Of a stretch of 64,000 bases of DNA, positions 1 through 9,496 are shown piece after piece. This stretch comes from Citrobacter amalonaticus (GTDB taxonomy: Bacteria > Pseudomonadota > Gammaproteobacteria > Enterobacterales > Enterobacteriaceae), in NCBI RefSeq assembly GCF_018252635.1, contig NZ_JAGTXM010000006.1, positions 248,001 through 312,000 of the forward strand. Direction: 5' to 3'. Every line of letters starts with the position of its first letter. Position 1 is the stretch's first letter. The notes beneath the pieces are model-generated. The model worked only from the letters and a program-made list of their open reading frames with translations, was not told the origin of the DNA and did not search any database. Position numbers and translations under genes: made by a program.

Positions 1-1
1 G

Positions 2-712
2 CTTGAGCCTGACGTTCCGCTGGTGGTGCCGGAAGTGAACCCGTTCGTGCTGGCGGACTACCGTAATCGCAACGTGATCGCCGTGCCGAACAGCCTGACC
101 AGCCAACTGCTTGCCGCGCTGAAACCGCTCATCGATCAGGGAGGGCTCTCTCGCATCACCGTAACCAGTCTGCTTTCTGCATCCGCGCAAGGTAAAAAAG
201 CGGTCGATGCGCTGGCCGGACAGAGTGCGAAACTGCTGAACGGGATCCCCATTGATGAAGATGATTTCTTTGGCCGCCAGTTGGCATTCAATATGTTGCC
301 GCTGTTGCCTGATCGCGAGGGCAGCGTGCGTGAAGAGCGACGGATCGTCGATGAAGTACGCAAAATCATGCAGGATGACGGGTTGTTGATTTCGGCAAAC
401 TGTGTACAGTCACCGGTGTTTTACGGTCACGCGCAGATGGTGGCATTTGAAGCGCTGCGTCCGCTGGCAGCTGAAGAGGCACGCGATGCCTTTGCCCGTG
501 GTGAAGACATTGTGCTGTCAGAAGAGAGTGATTTTCCAACTCAGGTTGGTGATGCCTCTGGCAGTGCGCATTTGTCTGTGGGCTGCGTGCGCAACGATTA
601 CGGCATGCCAGAACAGGTACAGTTCTGGTCTGTGGCGGATAACGTCCGCTTTGGCGGCGCGCTGATGGCGGTGAAAATTGCGGAAAAACTGGTGCAGGAG
701 TACCTGTACTGA
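2..712 (+). CDS. usg: Usg, aspartate-semialdehyde dehydrogenase-like protein (5' truncated by window edge)
   Basis: This is the C-terminal part (about 236 residues) of a homologue of aspartate-semialdehyde dehydrogenase. The reading frame is open from base 2, so the true start lies upstream of the window; the family is about 337 residues long. The visible part corresponds to the dimerisation and C-terminal Rossmann-associated region, with an ending like E. coli Usg ([12 protein letters not shown]). Usg is not known to carry the dehydrogenase activity of Asd, and its function is unsettled. The stop codon overlaps the truA start in TGATG, so the two are probably translationally coupled, as in E. 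coli. Identification is by recalled sequence and by the truA neighbour. Confidence 0.9.
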   Translation, partial: LEPDVPLVVPEVNPFVLADYRNRNVIAVPNSLTSQLLAALKPLIDQGGLSRITVTSLLSASAQGKKAVDALAGQSAKLLNGIPIDEDDFFGRQLAFNMLPLLPDREGSVREERRIVDEVRKIMQDDGLLISANCVQSPVFYGHAQMVAFEALRPLAAEEARDAFARGEDIVLSEESDFPTQVGDASGSAHLSVGCVRNDYGMPEQVQFWSVADNVRFGGALMAVKIAEKLVQEYLY

Positions 713-1524
713 TGTCTGACCAGCAACAATTGCCGGTGTATAAAATTGCGCTGGGCATTGAGTATGACGGCAGCAAATATTATGGCTGGCAGCGTCAGAA
801 TGAAGTCCGCAGTGTGCAGGAAAAGCTGGAAAAGGCGCTTTCACAGGTCGCCAATGAACCAATTAACGTCTTTTGCGCCGGACGCACCGATGCCGGTGTG
901 CACGGCACCGGGCAGGTTGTGCATTTTGAAACCACCGCGCTGCGTAAAGATGCGGCATGGACATTGGGTGTAAATGCGAATTTGCCTGGTGACATCGCGG
1001 TGCGATGGGTGAAAGCTGTACCGGAAGATTTTCATGCGCGATTCAGCGCCACGGCTCGCCGATATCGTTACATCATCTACAATCATCGGTTACGTCCGGC
1101 GGTGTTAGGTAAAGGTGTGACACATTATTACGAGCCGCTGGACGCCGAACGTATGCATCGTGCGGCGCAGTGCCTGATTGGCGAGAATGACTTTACGTCA
1201 TTTCGTGCGGTCCAGTGCCAGTCGCGCACGCCGTGGCGTAACGTGATGCACATTACGGTGTCGCGTCATGGGGCGTATGTGGTGGTCGATATCAAAGCGA
1301 ATGCCTTTGTACATCATATGGTCAGGAATATTGTTGGCAGCCTGATGGAAGTTGGTGCCCACAACCAGCCGGAGAGCTGGATAGCAGAGTTGTTAGCGGC
1401 AAAGGACAGAACGCTCGCAGCGGCAACGGCGAAGGCCGAAGGACTATATCTGGTTGCGGTGGACTACCCTGACCGGTTTGACCTTCCTAAACCGCCCATG
1501 GGCCCGCTTTTTCTGGCGGACTAA
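712..1524 (+). CDS. truA: tRNA pseudouridine(38-40) synthase TruA
   Basis: TruA converts uridines 38, 39 and 40 in the anticodon arm of many tRNAs to pseudouridine. The protein has 270 residues, the E. coli length. The catalytic aspartate is D60 in the motif [11 protein letters not shown], and the N-terminal [14 protein letters not shown] segment is typical of the family. The ATG overlaps the usg stop (TGATG), which fixes the start by coupling. It is followed by dedA after 28 bases, so usg-truA-dedA may share a transcript. Nothing unusual is seen. Confidence 0.97.
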   Translation: MSDQQQLPVYKIALGIEYDGSKYYGWQRQNEVRSVQEKLEKALSQVANEPINVFCAGRTDAGVHGTGQVVHFETTALRKDAAWTLGVNANLPGDIAVRWVKAVPEDFHARFSATARRYRYIIYNHRLRPAVLGKGVTHYYEPLDAERMHRAAQCLIGENDFTSFRAVQCQSRTPWRNVMHITVSRHGAYVVVDIKANAFVHHMVRNIVGSLMEVGAHNQPESWIAELLAAKDRTLAAATAKAEGLYLVAVDYPDRFDLPKPPMGPLFLAD

Positions 1525-1552
1525 TTTGTGTCGTACAAAGGTATAGGCAACT

Positions 1553-2212
1553 ATGGACCTGATTTACTTTCTCATCGATTTTATCCTGCACATTGATGTG
1601 CACCTGGCGGAGCTGGTCGCCGAGTACGGCGTCTGGGTTTATGCGATATTGTTCCTGATTCTGTTTTGTGAAACGGGGCTGGTGGTGACACCGTTCCTGC
1701 CAGGGGACTCTCTGCTGTTTGTGGCGGGGGCGCTGGCGTCGCTGGGTACCAACGATCTCAATGTGCACCTGATGGTGGTGTTGATGCTGATTGCCGCGAT
1801 TGTCGGTGATGCGGTCAACTATACAATTGGTCGATTGTTCGGCGAGAAGTTATTCAGTAACCCGGACTCGAAGATTTTCCGTCGCAGCTATCTGGATAAA
1901 ACGCATCAGTTTTACGAAAAACACGGTGGAAAAACCATCATTCTCGCCCGTTTTGTGCCGATCGTCAGAACCTTTGCACCGTTTGTGGCGGGAATGGGAC
2001 ATATGTCGTATCGTCATTTTGCGGCGTATAACGTGATAGGCGCGCTGCTGTGGGTTCTGCTCTTTACCTATGCCGGTTACTTCTTCGGCACCATCCCGAT
2101 GATTCAGAATAACCTTAAGTTGCTGATAGTCGGTATTATTGTGGTATCGATCCTGCCGGGTGTGGTGGAAATTATTCGCCACAAACGCGCTGCGTCACGT
2201 GTAACAAAATAG
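1553..2212 (+). CDS. dedA: DedA family inner membrane protein
   Basis: This is a 219-residue polytopic membrane protein of the DedA/SNARE-associated (VTT) superfamily. Hydrophobic helices are visible at about residues 30-60, 75-95, 140-170 and 185-205. The family signature [16 protein letters not shown] lies near residue 125-145. DedA proteins support membrane homeostasis, and some members are implicated in polyprenyl- or phospholipid scrambling; the substrate of this member cannot be read from sequence. It sits between truA and accD, as in E. coli. The start ATG is preceded by a weak AGG-like ribosome site. Confidence 0.95.
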   Translation: MDLIYFLIDFILHIDVHLAELVAEYGVWVYAILFLILFCETGLVVTPFLPGDSLLFVAGALASLGTNDLNVHLMVVLMLIAAIVGDAVNYTIGRLFGEKLFSNPDSKIFRRSYLDKTHQFYEKHGGKTIILARFVPIVRTFAPFVAGMGHMSYRHFAAYNVIGALLWVLLFTYAGYFFGTIPMIQNNLKLLIVGIIVVSILPGVVEIIRHKRAASRVTK

Positions 2213-2290
2213 AAACTAACTCGGCGGTTCGACCACTTTTTTGTCCAAAGTTTCGGGCTGTTATGTTTTAATGTGCAACATTCATGGTCT

Positions 2291-2323
2291 GTTGGGGGCA
2301 AAAATGGCATTATGCGCCCCCAC
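2291..2323 (+). promoter_or_regulatory. GC-rich hairpin in the accD leader
   Basis: GGGGGC at 2294-2299 can pair with GCCCCC at 2316-2321, extended by a T-A pair, around a 16-base loop. It ends about 45 bases before the accD start codon. E. coli AccD/carboxyltransferase is known to bind its own mRNA, so a leader structure has a plausible role, but that link is inference. No T-tract follows, so it is not a simple terminator. Confidence 0.4.
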
Positions 2324-2365
2324 GGCAAAACTGGAACACACCAGGTTCAGGCAGAAAGGTCATAA

Positions 2366-3280
2366 ATGAGCTGGATTGAACGAATTAAAAGCAACATTAC
2401 TCCCACCCGCAAGGCAAGCATTCCTGAAGGGGTGTGGACTAAGTGTGATAGCTGCGGTCAGGTTTTATACCGTGCTGAGCTGGAACGTAATCTTGAGGTC
2501 TGTCCGAAGTGTGACCATCACATGCGTATGTCGGCGCGTAACCGCCTGCATAGCCTGTTAGATGAAGGAACGCTGGTGGAGCTGGGTAGCGAACTTGAGC
2601 CGAAAGACGTACTGAAGTTCCGTGACTCCAAGAAATACAAAGACCGTCTGGCGTCTGCGCAAAAGGAAACTGGCGAGAAAGATGCGCTGGTAGTGATGAA
2701 AGGTACGCTTCACGGCATGCCGGTCGTTGCAGCGGCGTTTGAGTTTGCTTTCATGGGTGGCTCGATGGGGTCTGTTGTCGGCGCACGTTTTGTACGTGCC
2801 GTTGAACAGGCGCTGGAAGATAACTGCCCGCTGATTTGCTTCTCCGCCTCCGGCGGCGCGCGTATGCAGGAAGCGCTGATGTCGCTGATGCAGATGGCGA
2901 AAACCTCCGCAGCGTTGGCAAAAATGCAGGAGCGCGGTCTGCCGTACATCTCCGTGCTGACCGACCCAACAATGGGCGGCGTTTCTGCAAGCTTCGCGAT
3001 GCTGGGCGATCTCAACATTGCTGAACCGAAAGCGTTGATCGGCTTCGCGGGCCCGCGCGTTATCGAGCAAACCGTACGTGAGAAACTGCCGCCGGGATTC
3101 CAGCGCAGTGAGTTTCTGATCGAAAAAGGCGCTATCGATATGATTGTCCGCCGTCCGGAGATGCGCCTGAAACTGGCGAGCATCCTGGCGAAGCTGATGA
3201 ATCTGCCGGCGCCAAATCCGGATACCCCGCGTGAAGGCGTGGTGGTGCCGCCGGTGCCGGATCAGGAACCCGAGGCCTGA
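2366..3280 (+). CDS. accD: Acetyl-CoA carboxylase carboxyltransferase subunit beta
   Basis: AccD pairs with AccA to form the carboxyltransferase that moves the carboxyl group from biotin to acetyl-CoA, giving malonyl-CoA for fatty-acid synthesis. The protein has 304 residues, equal to E. coli. An N-terminal four-cysteine zinc finger is visible: C27, C30, C46 and C49. The crotonase-like carboxyltransferase fold follows (about 60-290), with [20 protein letters not shown] and [12 protein letters not shown] motifs at the active site. A GAAAGG ribosome site lies just before the ATG. A hairpin terminator follows at 3287-3323. Confidence 0.98.
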   Translation: MSWIERIKSNITPTRKASIPEGVWTKCDSCGQVLYRAELERNLEVCPKCDHHMRMSARNRLHSLLDEGTLVELGSELEPKDVLKFRDSKKYKDRLASAQKETGEKDALVVMKGTLHGMPVVAAAFEFAFMGGSMGSVVGARFVRAVEQALEDNCPLICFSASGGARMQEALMSLMQMAKTSAALAKMQERGLPYISVLTDPTMGGVSASFAMLGDLNIAEPKALIGFAGPRVIEQTVREKLPPGFQRSEFLIEKGAIDMIVRRPEMRLKLASILAKLMNLPAPNPDTPREGVVVPPVPDQEPEA

Positions 3281-3286
3281 TAACTG

Positions 3287-3323
3287 AAAAGGGCAGGGCC
3301 ACAGGCGCTGCCCTTTTGCTTTT
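3287..3323 (+). terminator. Rho-independent terminator after accD
   Basis: AAAAGGGCAG (3287-3296) pairs perfectly with CTGCCCTTTT (3308-3317) across an 11-base loop, followed by GCTTTTC. It lies 7 bases after the accD stop, in the accD-folC gap. Some readthrough into folC is likely, since folC starts only 27 bases later. Confidence 0.85.
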
Positions 3324-3349
3324 CTCAACGTAACGATTCTACGGGCATC

Positions 3350-4618
3350 ATGAATAACAAACGTATTCCTAAAGCCACGTCGCCCCTGGCCTCGTGGCTT
3401 TCTTATCTGGAAAACCTCCACGCAAAAACGATCGATCTGGGCCTTGAACGTGTAAGCCAGGTGGCGTCACGACTGGGCATACTGAAGCCTGCGCCGTTTG
3501 TCTTCACCGTGGCGGGTACGAATGGTAAAGGCACGACCTGTCGGACGCTGGAGTACGTATTGACGGCGGCGGGATATAAAGTCGGGGTATACAGTTCGCC
3601 GCATCTGGTGCGCTACACCGAACGCGTCCGCGTGCAGGGCAATGAATTGCCTGAGTCGGCCCACACCAAATCCTTTGCTGAGATTGAAGCCGCGCGAGGG
3701 GAAATCTCGCTAACCTATTTTGAATACGGCACGCTGTCCGCATTGTGGTTGTTTAAGCAGGCGCAACTGGATGTGGTGATTCTGGAAGTTGGGCTGGGCG
3801 GACGACTCGATGCGACGAATATCGTCGATGCCGATGTTGGCGTAGTCACCAGCATCGCGCTGGATCATACCGACTGGCTGGGGCCGGACCGTGAAAGCAT
3901 TGGCCGTGAAAAGGCCGGGATTTTCCGTGCGGAAAAACCGGCGATTGTCGGCGAACCCGAAATGCCTTATACCATCGCCGATGTCGCGCAGGAGAAAGGC
4001 GCACTGCTACAGCGTCGCGGCGAAGACTGGCAGTACTCGGTGACGGCGACGGGCTGGTCATTTAGTGACCGTCACGGCACCCTGACAGATTTACCGCTGC
4101 CGCAGGTCCCTCAACCCAATGCGGCGACCGCGCTGGCGGCACTACGCGCCAGCGGCCTGAACGTCAGCGAGCAGGCGATCCGCGACGGGATTGCCCGGGC
4201 GATTCTACCCGGACGTTTTCAGATTGTGAGCGAGTCGCCGCGCATCATCCTCGATGTCGCACATAATCCCCATGCGGCGGAATATCTGACCGGACGGCTG
4301 AAAATGTTGCCGAAAAAGGGGCGCGTTCTTGCCGTTATCGGTATGCTACATGATAAGGATATTGCGGGAACGTTGGCCTGGTTGAAAAGCGTGGTCGACG
4401 ACTGGTATTGTGCTCCGCTGGAAGGCCCCCGGGGCGCGACGGCAGAGCAACTGCTGGAACATCTCGGTAAAGGCAGTGTCTATGACAGTGTCGCGCTGGC
4501 ATGGCATGCCGCTTTGGCAGACGCGAGACCAGAAGATACCGTACTGGTGTGTGGTTCATTTCACACGGTTGCACATGTCATGGAAGTGATGGACGCGGGG
4601 AGAATCGGTGGCGAGTAA
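3350..4618 (+). CDS. folC: Bifunctional dihydrofolate synthase / folylpolyglutamate synthase
   Basis: FolC adds glutamate to dihydropteroate to make dihydrofolate and then extends the glutamate tail of tetrahydrofolates, using ATP. The protein has 422 residues, the E. coli length. It is a Mur-ligase-family enzyme: the P-loop GTNGKGTT is at residues 56-63, the EVGLGGRLDATN motif near 145-156 and the LDVAHNPHA motif near 302. The C-terminal domain (about 290-422) is the glutamate-binding part. Its last 11 bases overlap dedD, which suggests coupled translation. Confidence 0.97.
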   Translation: MNNKRIPKATSPLASWLSYLENLHAKTIDLGLERVSQVASRLGILKPAPFVFTVAGTNGKGTTCRTLEYVLTAAGYKVGVYSSPHLVRYTERVRVQGNELPESAHTKSFAEIEAARGEISLTYFEYGTLSALWLFKQAQLDVVILEVGLGGRLDATNIVDADVGVVTSIALDHTDWLGPDRESIGREKAGIFRAEKPAIVGEPEMPYTIADVAQEKGALLQRRGEDWQYSVTATGWSFSDRHGTLTDLPLPQVPQPNAATALAALRASGLNVSEQAIRDGIARAILPGRFQIVSESPRIILDVAHNPHAAEYLTGRLKMLPKKGRVLAVIGMLHDKDIAGTLAWLKSVVDDWYCAPLEGPRGATAEQLLEHLGKGSVYDSVALAWHAALADARPEDTVLVCGSFHTVAHVMEVMDAGRIGGE

Positions 4619-5291
4619 GTTTCAGAATCGTTTAGTCGGCACGATTGTGCTGGTCGCGCTGGGCGTCATTGTGCTGCCCGGGCTGCTCGATGGGCAGAAA
4701 AAACATTATCAGGATGAATTCGCGGCGATCCCGCTGGTGCCGAAACCCGGCGATCGCGACGAGCCGGATATGATGCCCGCTGCAACACAGGCATTACCGA
4801 CTCAACCGCCAGAAGGAGCGGCGGAAGAAGTGCGGGCAGGCGATGCTGCGGCGCCGTCGCTGGATCCGTCACGCTATGCGTCGGCGAATAATCCTGAGCT
4901 TGATACGACGCCAGCGCCGGTAGAACAGCCTAAACCCAAACCGGTTGAAAAACCGAAGCCGCAACCGAAGCCACAACCGCCAGTGACGGCAACGCCAGCT
5001 CCTGCTCCTGCGGCAAAACCGGCGGCAGAAGAGAAACCGGCACCGACGGGTAAAGCCTACGTTGTGCAGTTAGGGGCGCTGAAAAATGCCGATAAGGTCA
5101 ATGAGATTGTGGGTAAACTTCGTGGCGCAGGTTTCCGGGTATATACTTCACCGTCAACGCCAGTGCAGGGTAAAATAACCCGTATTCTCGTTGGGCCGGA
5201 TGCATCACGCGACAAGCTGAAAGGTTCGCTCGGCGAGTTACAGCAAATCTCCGGGTTAAGCGGAGTCGTGATGGGGTATAGCCCGAACTAA
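4608..5291 (+). CDS. dedD: Cell division protein DedD (SPOR domain)
   Basis: DedD is an inner-membrane septal-ring protein whose periplasmic SPOR domain binds denuded glycan at the division site. The 227 residues show a short cytoplasmic N-terminus, one membrane helix (about 9-27), a long proline- and lysine-rich linker (about 75-145, with repeated PKP units) and a C-terminal SPOR domain (about 147-224, starting KAYVVQLGALKN). The start is GTG inside the 3' end of folC. The protein is slightly longer than E. coli DedD (about 220); the extra length lies in the linker, which varies freely in this family. Confidence 0.95.
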   Translation: MASKFQNRLVGTIVLVALGVIVLPGLLDGQKKHYQDEFAAIPLVPKPGDRDEPDMMPAATQALPTQPPEGAAEEVRAGDAAAPSLDPSRYASANNPELDTTPAPVEQPKPKPVEKPKPQPKPQPPVTATPAPAPAAKPAAEEKPAPTGKAYVVQLGALKNADKVNEIVGKLRGAGFRVYTSPSTPVQGKITRILVGPDASRDKLKGSLGELQQISGLSGVVMGYSPN

Positions 5292-5300
5292 GTTAGTCTT

Positions 5301-5375
5301 GCCTGACGACGATGCCCGACGTCTTATCAGGCTTACCATCTTGTTGTTTGTCGGCCGGATAAGGTGTTTACATCG
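5301..5375. repeat. REP-like palindromic remnants downstream of dedD
   Basis: GCCTGA (5301-5306) pairs with TCAGGC (5327-5332), with GACG/CGTC pairing inside, giving a hairpin just after dedD. It is followed by GGCCGGATAAGGTG, a fragment resembling one REP half-site. Together they look like a degenerate REP/BIME. It could act as a 3' stabiliser or weak terminator for the accD-folC-dedD transcript. Confidence 0.6.
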
Positions 5376-5465
5376 CTTCTGGCAATGCCCGAAGAGGCAT
5401 AAAACGGTATGGCGTTGAAGTTTTTTTCAGCGCCATTTTTATTTACGCGGGGGAAGGAAATCCCT

Positions 5466-5494
5466 ACGCAAACGTTTTCTTTTTCTGTTAGAAT
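5466..5494 (+). promoter_or_regulatory. PurR operator and promoter of cvpA-purF-ubiX
   Basis: ACGCAAACGTTTTCTT (5466-5481) matches the purine repressor palindrome ACGCAAACGTTTGCGT closely, with a perfect left half. A -10-like TAGAAT lies at 5489-5494, so the operator covers the -35 region. In E. coli and Salmonella the cvpA-purF operon is repressed by PurR with hypoxanthine or guanine at a site of this kind. Position and sequence make this a confident call. Confidence 0.9.
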
Positions 5495-5537
5495 GCGCCC
5501 CGAACAGGACGACAGGGCGTAAAATCGTGGGACACAT

Positions 5538-6026
5538 ATGGTCTGGATTGATTACGCCATTATCGCGGTGATTGGTTTTTCCTGTCTGGTTAGCCTGATC
5601 CGTGGCTTTGTTCGTGAAGCGTTATCGTTGGTGACATGGGGTTGTGCTTTCTTTGTCGCCAGCCATTACTACACTTACCTGTCTGTCTGGTTTTCGGGCT
5701 TTGAAGACGAACTGGTTCGAAACGGGATTGCCATCGCGGTGTTGTTTATCGCGACGCTGATCGTCGGCGCCATTGTGAACTACGTGGTAGGGCAACTGGT
5801 TGAGAAAACCGGTCTGTCAGGTACCGACCGGGTTCTGGGGGTCTGTTTCGGGGCTCTGCGTGGTGTGTTGATTGTGGCTGCCATTCTGTTCTTTCTCGAC
5901 ACCTTTACCGGCCTGTCGAAAGGTGAAGACTGGAGTAAGTCACAGCTGATCCCGGAGTTCAGTTTCATCATCAGATGGTTCTTTGACTATCTGCAAAGCT
6001 CGTCAAGTTTCTTGCCCAGAGCATAA
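5538..6026 (+). CDS. cvpA: Colicin V production protein CvpA
   Basis: CvpA is a small inner-membrane protein required for colicin V export or production in E. coli; it also affects envelope stress tolerance, and its molecular role is not settled. The 162 residues, equal to E. coli, show four hydrophobic segments (about 5-25, 30-50, 62-85, 100-122). The glycine-rich GTDRVLGVCFGALRG stretch is typical of the family. It is first in the PurR-controlled operon and is followed 34 bases later by purF. Confidence 0.96.
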   Translation: MVWIDYAIIAVIGFSCLVSLIRGFVREALSLVTWGCAFFVASHYYTYLSVWFSGFEDELVRNGIAIAVLFIATLIVGAIVNYVVGQLVEKTGLSGTDRVLGVCFGALRGVLIVAAILFFLDTFTGLSKGEDWSKSQLIPEFSFIIRWFFDYLQSSSSFLPRA

Positions 6027-6060
6027 GCGTTGGGTTGTAGCTTAACGAGGAAAAAGACGT

Positions 6061-7578
6061 ATGTGCGGTATTGTCGGTATCGCCGGTGTTATGCCGGTTA
6101 ACCAGTCGATTTATGACGCCTTAACAGTGCTTCAGCATCGTGGTCAGGATGCCGCTGGCATTATCACCATCGATGCAAATAACTGCTTCCGTTTGCGTAA
6201 GGCAAACGGCCTGGTGAGCGATGTGTTTGAAGCTCGCCACATGCAGCGTATGCAGGGCAACATGGGCATCGGTCATGTGCGTTACCCAACGGCTGGCAGC
6301 TCCAGCGCCTCTGAAGCTCAACCTTTCTACGTCAACTCTCCGTATGGCATCACGCTTGCCCATAATGGCAACCTGACCAATGCCCACGAACTGCGTAAAA
6401 AGCTGTTTGAAGAGAAGCGTCGCCACATCAATACCACCTCAGATTCTGAGATTCTGCTCAATATCTTCGCCAGTGAACTGGATAACTTCCGTCATTACCC
6501 GCTGGAAGCCGACAACATTTTTGCTGCGATTGCCGCGACCAACCGCCAGATCCGCGGCGCGTATGCCTGCGTGGCGATGATTATCGGTCATGGTATGGTC
6601 GCCTTCCGTGACCCGAACGGTATCCGTCCGCTGGTGCTGGGCAAACGCGATATCGGCGACGGTCGCACCGAGTATATGGTGGCGTCTGAGAGCGTCGCAC
6701 TGGATACCCTGGGCTTTGAATTCCTGCGTGATGTCGCCTCAGGCGAAGCGGTCTATATCACTGAAAAAGGGCAGTTGTTTACCCGCCAGTGTGCCGAAAA
6801 CCCGGTCAGCAATCCGTGCTTGTTCGAGTACGTTTACTTCGCGCGTCCGGATTCCTTTATCGACAAGATTTCCGTCTACAGCGCCCGTGTAAACATGGGG
6901 ACTAAGCTCGGTGAAAAAATTGCCCGCGAATGGGAAGATCTGGATATCGACGTGGTCATTCCTATTCCGGAAACCTCCTGCGATATCGCGCTGGAAATTG
7001 CACGTATTCTTGGCAAGCCGTACCGTCAGGGGTTTGTGAAAAACCGCTATGTCGGTCGTACCTTTATCATGCCGGGACAGCAGCTGCGCCGTAAGTCCGT
7101 ACGCCGCAAACTGAACGCCAACCGCGCGGAGTTCCGTGATAAAAATGTCCTGCTGGTGGATGACTCCATCGTGCGCGGCACCACCTCTGAGCAGATTATT
7201 GAGATGGCACGTGAAGCCGGGGCGAAAAAGGTCTATCTGGCCTCTGCGGCACCGGAGATTCGCTTCCCGAACGTGTACGGCATCGACATGCCTACGGCGA
7301 ACGAACTGATTGCACATGGTCGCGAAGTGGATGAGATTCGCCAGATCATTGGCGCAGACGGTCTTATCTTCCAGGATCTTAACGATCTGATCGAGGCTGT
7401 CCGTGCCGAGAACCCGGATATTCAGCAGTTTGAATGTTCCGTGTTTAACGGCGTATACGTCACGAAAGATGTCGATCAGCAGTATCTCGATTTCCTCGAT
7501 TCCCTGCGTAATGACGATGCCAAAGCGGTCCAGTTGCAGAACGAAGTCGAAAACCTCGAGATGCACAACGAAGGGTAA
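6061..7578 (+). CDS. purF: Amidophosphoribosyltransferase
   Basis: PurF commits PRPP to purine synthesis by forming 5-phosphoribosylamine from PRPP and glutamine. The protein has 505 residues, equal to E. coli. The N-terminal glutamine amidohydrolase domain (about 1-230) begins with Met then Cys2 (MCGIVGIAG), the nucleophile exposed after Met removal. The phosphoribosyltransferase domain (about 250-470) carries the PRPP loop [13 protein letters not shown] near residue 363. A purine-rich AACGAGGAAA ribosome site lies upstream. It is controlled with cvpA by the PurR operator. Confidence 0.98.
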   Translation: MCGIVGIAGVMPVNQSIYDALTVLQHRGQDAAGIITIDANNCFRLRKANGLVSDVFEARHMQRMQGNMGIGHVRYPTAGSSSASEAQPFYVNSPYGITLAHNGNLTNAHELRKKLFEEKRRHINTTSDSEILLNIFASELDNFRHYPLEADNIFAAIAATNRQIRGAYACVAMIIGHGMVAFRDPNGIRPLVLGKRDIGDGRTEYMVASESVALDTLGFEFLRDVASGEAVYITEKGQLFTRQCAENPVSNPCLFEYVYFARPDSFIDKISVYSARVNMGTKLGEKIAREWEDLDIDVVIPIPETSCDIALEIARILGKPYRQGFVKNRYVGRTFIMPGQQLRRKSVRRKLNANRAEFRDKNVLLVDDSIVRGTTSEQIIEMAREAGAKKVYLASAAPEIRFPNVYGIDMPTANELIAHGREVDEIRQIIGADGLIFQDLNDLIEAVRAENPDIQQFECSVFNGVYVTKDVDQQYLDFLDSLRNDDAKAVQLQNEVENLEMHNEG

Positions 7579-7588
7579 TCCCTGTTCT

Positions 7589-7614
7589 GTCAGGGGGCCA
7601 ATCCGCCCCCTGAC
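7589..7614 (+). terminator. Hairpin between purF and ubiX
   Basis: GTCAGGGGGC (7589-7598) pairs perfectly with GCCCCCTGAC (7605-7614) over a 6-base loop. It lies 10 bases after the purF stop. The following bases (TTGCAACTCC) are not a good U-tract, so it is probably a partial terminator or an mRNA 3'-end protector that sets purF above ubiX. Confidence 0.55.
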
Positions 7615-7673
7615 TTGCAACTCCCCGTAAAATCCTGCAAAGTCAGCCCAGAAGTCAGCCAGGGCGATAAATC

Positions 7674-8243
7674 ATGAAACGACTCATCATAGGGATCAGC
7701 GGCGCCAGCGGCGCCATTTACGGCGTACGACTGTTACAGGTTTTGCGCGATGTACCGGATGTTGAAACGCATCTGATCATGAGCCAGGCTGCCCGTCAGA
7801 CGCTTTCTCTCGAGACCGATTTATCGCTGCGTGACGTTCAGGCGCTCGCCAACGTGACGCACGATGCGCGTGATATCGCCGCCAGTATCTCCTCCGGCTC
7901 TTTTCAGACAGCCGGAATGGTTATCCTGCCATGTTCAATTAAAACGCTTTCTGGCATCGTCCACAGTTACACCGATGGCTTGTTAACCCGCGCGGCAGAT
8001 GTGGTGTTAAAAGAGCGCCGCCCGCTGGTGCTGTGCGTTCGGGAAACGCCGCTCCATTTGGGGCATTTGCGCTTAATGACCCTGGCGGCGGAAATTGGTG
8101 CGCTCATTATGCCGCCGGTTCCGGCATTTTATCATCGTCCGCAGACGCTGGATGATGTGATAAATCAGACAGTTAATCGTGTTCTCGATCAGTTTGCTAT
8201 CACCCTCCCACAGGACCTTTTTACCCGTTGGCAGGGGGCATAA
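7674..8243 (+). CDS. ubiX: Flavin prenyltransferase UbiX
   Basis: UbiX attaches a dimethylallyl group to FMN to make prenylated FMN, the cofactor for the UbiD decarboxylase in ubiquinone synthesis. The protein has 189 residues, equal to E. coli. The flavoprotein-fold start GISGASGAIYGVRLL, the loop SGSFQTAGMVILPCS near residue 79-93 and the RETPLH motif near 123 are visible. It is the last gene before a terminator and is likely co-transcribed with cvpA-purF at reduced level because of the intervening hairpin. Confidence 0.97.
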   Translation: MKRLIIGISGASGAIYGVRLLQVLRDVPDVETHLIMSQAARQTLSLETDLSLRDVQALANVTHDARDIAASISSGSFQTAGMVILPCSIKTLSGIVHSYTDGLLTRAADVVLKERRPLVLCVRETPLHLGHLRLMTLAAEIGALIMPPVPAFYHRPQTLDDVINQTVNRVLDQFAITLPQDLFTRWQGA

Positions 8244-8275
8244 CATTGCCCCGTCGGCGTGCCTTTTTGCATCAG

Positions 8276-8299
8276 TTGCCCTGTTTCAGGGCAATTTTG
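8276..8299 (+). terminator. Rho-independent terminator after ubiX
   Basis: TTGCCCTG (8276-8283) pairs with CAGGGCAA (8287-8294) over a 3-base loop, followed by TTTTG. It lies about 30 bases after the ubiX stop and ends the cvpA-purF-ubiX transcript ahead of the argT control region. Confidence 0.85.
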
Positions 8300-8448
8300 T
8301 AACCGCGATCATATCCTCAACATTTAATTCGCTAAATCCATTCGAAACGCTGCGGTTCATCCGTCAGACCTGCTATCTTCAACATCAGGACAATATTGCA
8401 ACGTTTTATTAACATATTTAACGTCGAATATCCCGAGCGGCGCGAAAA

Positions 8449-8464
8449 TGGCATAAGACCTGCA
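8449..8464 (+). promoter_or_regulatory. Sigma-54 promoter of argT
   Basis: TGGCATAAGACCTGCA fits the -24/-12 consensus TGGCAC-N5-TTGCA with the invariant GG and GC correctly spaced. It lies 68 bases before the argT start. The Salmonella argT regulatory region is known to be under nitrogen (NtrC/sigma-54) control. I see no clear NtrC palindrome close upstream within 8244-8448. Confidence 0.85.
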
Positions 8465-8531
8465 TGAAAAAGCCTGCAAACACACAACACAACGTAAAAC
8501 ATAATAAAGTCATTCCACTTGAGGGTTATGT

Positions 8532-9314
8532 ATGAAGAAGTCAATTCTCGCTCTGTCATTGCTGATTGGTCTTTCTGCTACAGCATCCAGCTATGCCGCG
8601 CTGCCGCAAACGGTGCGCATTGGTACGGATACAACCTACGCACCGTTCTCTTCGAAAGATGCCAAAGGCGATTTCATCGGCTTTGATATCGATCTGGGCA
8701 ATGAGATGTGTAAGCGGATGCAGGTCAAATGTACCTGGGTCGCCAGTGATTTTGATGCGCTGATCCCATCGCTCAAAGCGAAGAAAATTGATGCCATTAT
8801 CTCTTCGCTTTCCATTACCGATAAGCGTCAGCAGGAAATTGCCTTCTCTGACAAGCTGTACGCGGCGGATTCGCGTCTGATCGCAGCGAAAGGCTCCCCG
8901 ATTCAGCCAACGCTTGACGCGCTGAAAGGTAAGCACGTTGGCGTGTTACAAGGCTCCACTCAGGAAGCCTATGCCAATGACACCTGGCGCAGTAAGGGTG
9001 TGGATGTGGTGGCCTATGCGAACCAGGATCTGATTTACTCCGACCTGACGGCGGGGCGTCTTGATGCGGCATTGCAGGATGAAGTAGCCGCCAGTGAAGG
9101 TTTCCTCAAACAGCCTGCGGGCAAAGACTATGCTTTTGCCGGTCCTTCCGTGAAGGATAAAAAGTACTTTGGCGACGGTACGGGCGTCGGTTTACGTAAA
9201 GACGATGCGGAACTGAAAGCCGCCTTTGATAAGGCGCTGGCCGATCTGCGTCAGGATGGCACTTACGACAAGATGGCGAAAAAGTACTTTGACTTTAACG
9301 TCTACGGTGACTGA
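8532..9314 (+). CDS. argT: Lysine/arginine/ornithine-binding periplasmic protein
   Basis: ArgT is the periplasmic LAO receptor that delivers lysine, arginine and ornithine to the HisQMP2 ABC transporter. The 260-residue protein has a Sec signal peptide (about 1-22, cleavage after SSYA) and a two-lobe SBP family 3 fold. Family signatures include [14 protein letters not shown] near residue 54-67 and [15 protein letters not shown] near 170. It is a close paralogue of hisJ, the next gene, presumably from an old tandem duplication. GAGGG precedes the ATG. Its own sigma-54 promoter lies upstream. Confidence 0.97.
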   Translation: MKKSILALSLLIGLSATASSYAALPQTVRIGTDTTYAPFSSKDAKGDFIGFDIDLGNEMCKRMQVKCTWVASDFDALIPSLKAKKIDAIISSLSITDKRQQEIAFSDKLYAADSRLIAAKGSPIQPTLDALKGKHVGVLQGSTQEAYANDTWRSKGVDVVAYANQDLIYSDLTAGRLDAALQDEVAASEGFLKQPAGKDYAFAGPSVKDKKYFGDGTGVGLRKDDAELKAAFDKALADLRQDGTYDKMAKKYFDFNVYGD

Positions 9315-9336
9315 TTCCTCAATACGGGGACCTGTT

Positions 9337-9395
9337 TGCACCGTGCGGGGTAGCTATTGCGATGCACAACAGGCGAAACGCACCGTTATGGTGCA
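9337..9395 (+). promoter_or_regulatory. NtrC-type binding sites upstream of hisJ
   Basis: CGCACC-GTTAT-GGTGCA (9379-9395) matches the NtrC palindrome TGCACC-N5-GGTGCA at 11 of 12 fixed positions. A weaker site at 9337-9353 has a perfect left half TGCACC and a poor right half. They lie about 102 and 144 bases upstream of the sigma-54 promoter, the usual distance for NtrC enhancers. Binding is inferred, not shown. Confidence 0.75.
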
Positions 9396-9402
9396 ATAAT
9401 TG

Positions 9403-9471
9403 CGGGTGACCAGGGCAGAAGTGCATACTTAAGCGCTTTTCATGCAAAATAAACCGGGTGACAGGGCAGAA
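9403..9471 (+). repeat. Two 17-18 base direct repeats in the hisJ control region
   Basis: CGGGTGACCAGGGCAGAA (9403-9420) and CGGGTGACAGGGCAGAA (9455-9471) are identical except for one extra C. Their starts are 52 bases apart, close to five helical turns. They lie between the NtrC-like sites and the sigma-54 promoter. No regulator with this exact motif comes to mind. Confidence 0.7.
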
Positions 9472-9496
9472 TGTTTTGCCTTGTCGACCCGATTAA

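Noticed and set aside
7589-7614. Purine riboswitch or attenuator between purF and ubiX
   Set aside because: Only a single plain hairpin is present; no aptamer core or alternative pairing is visible.
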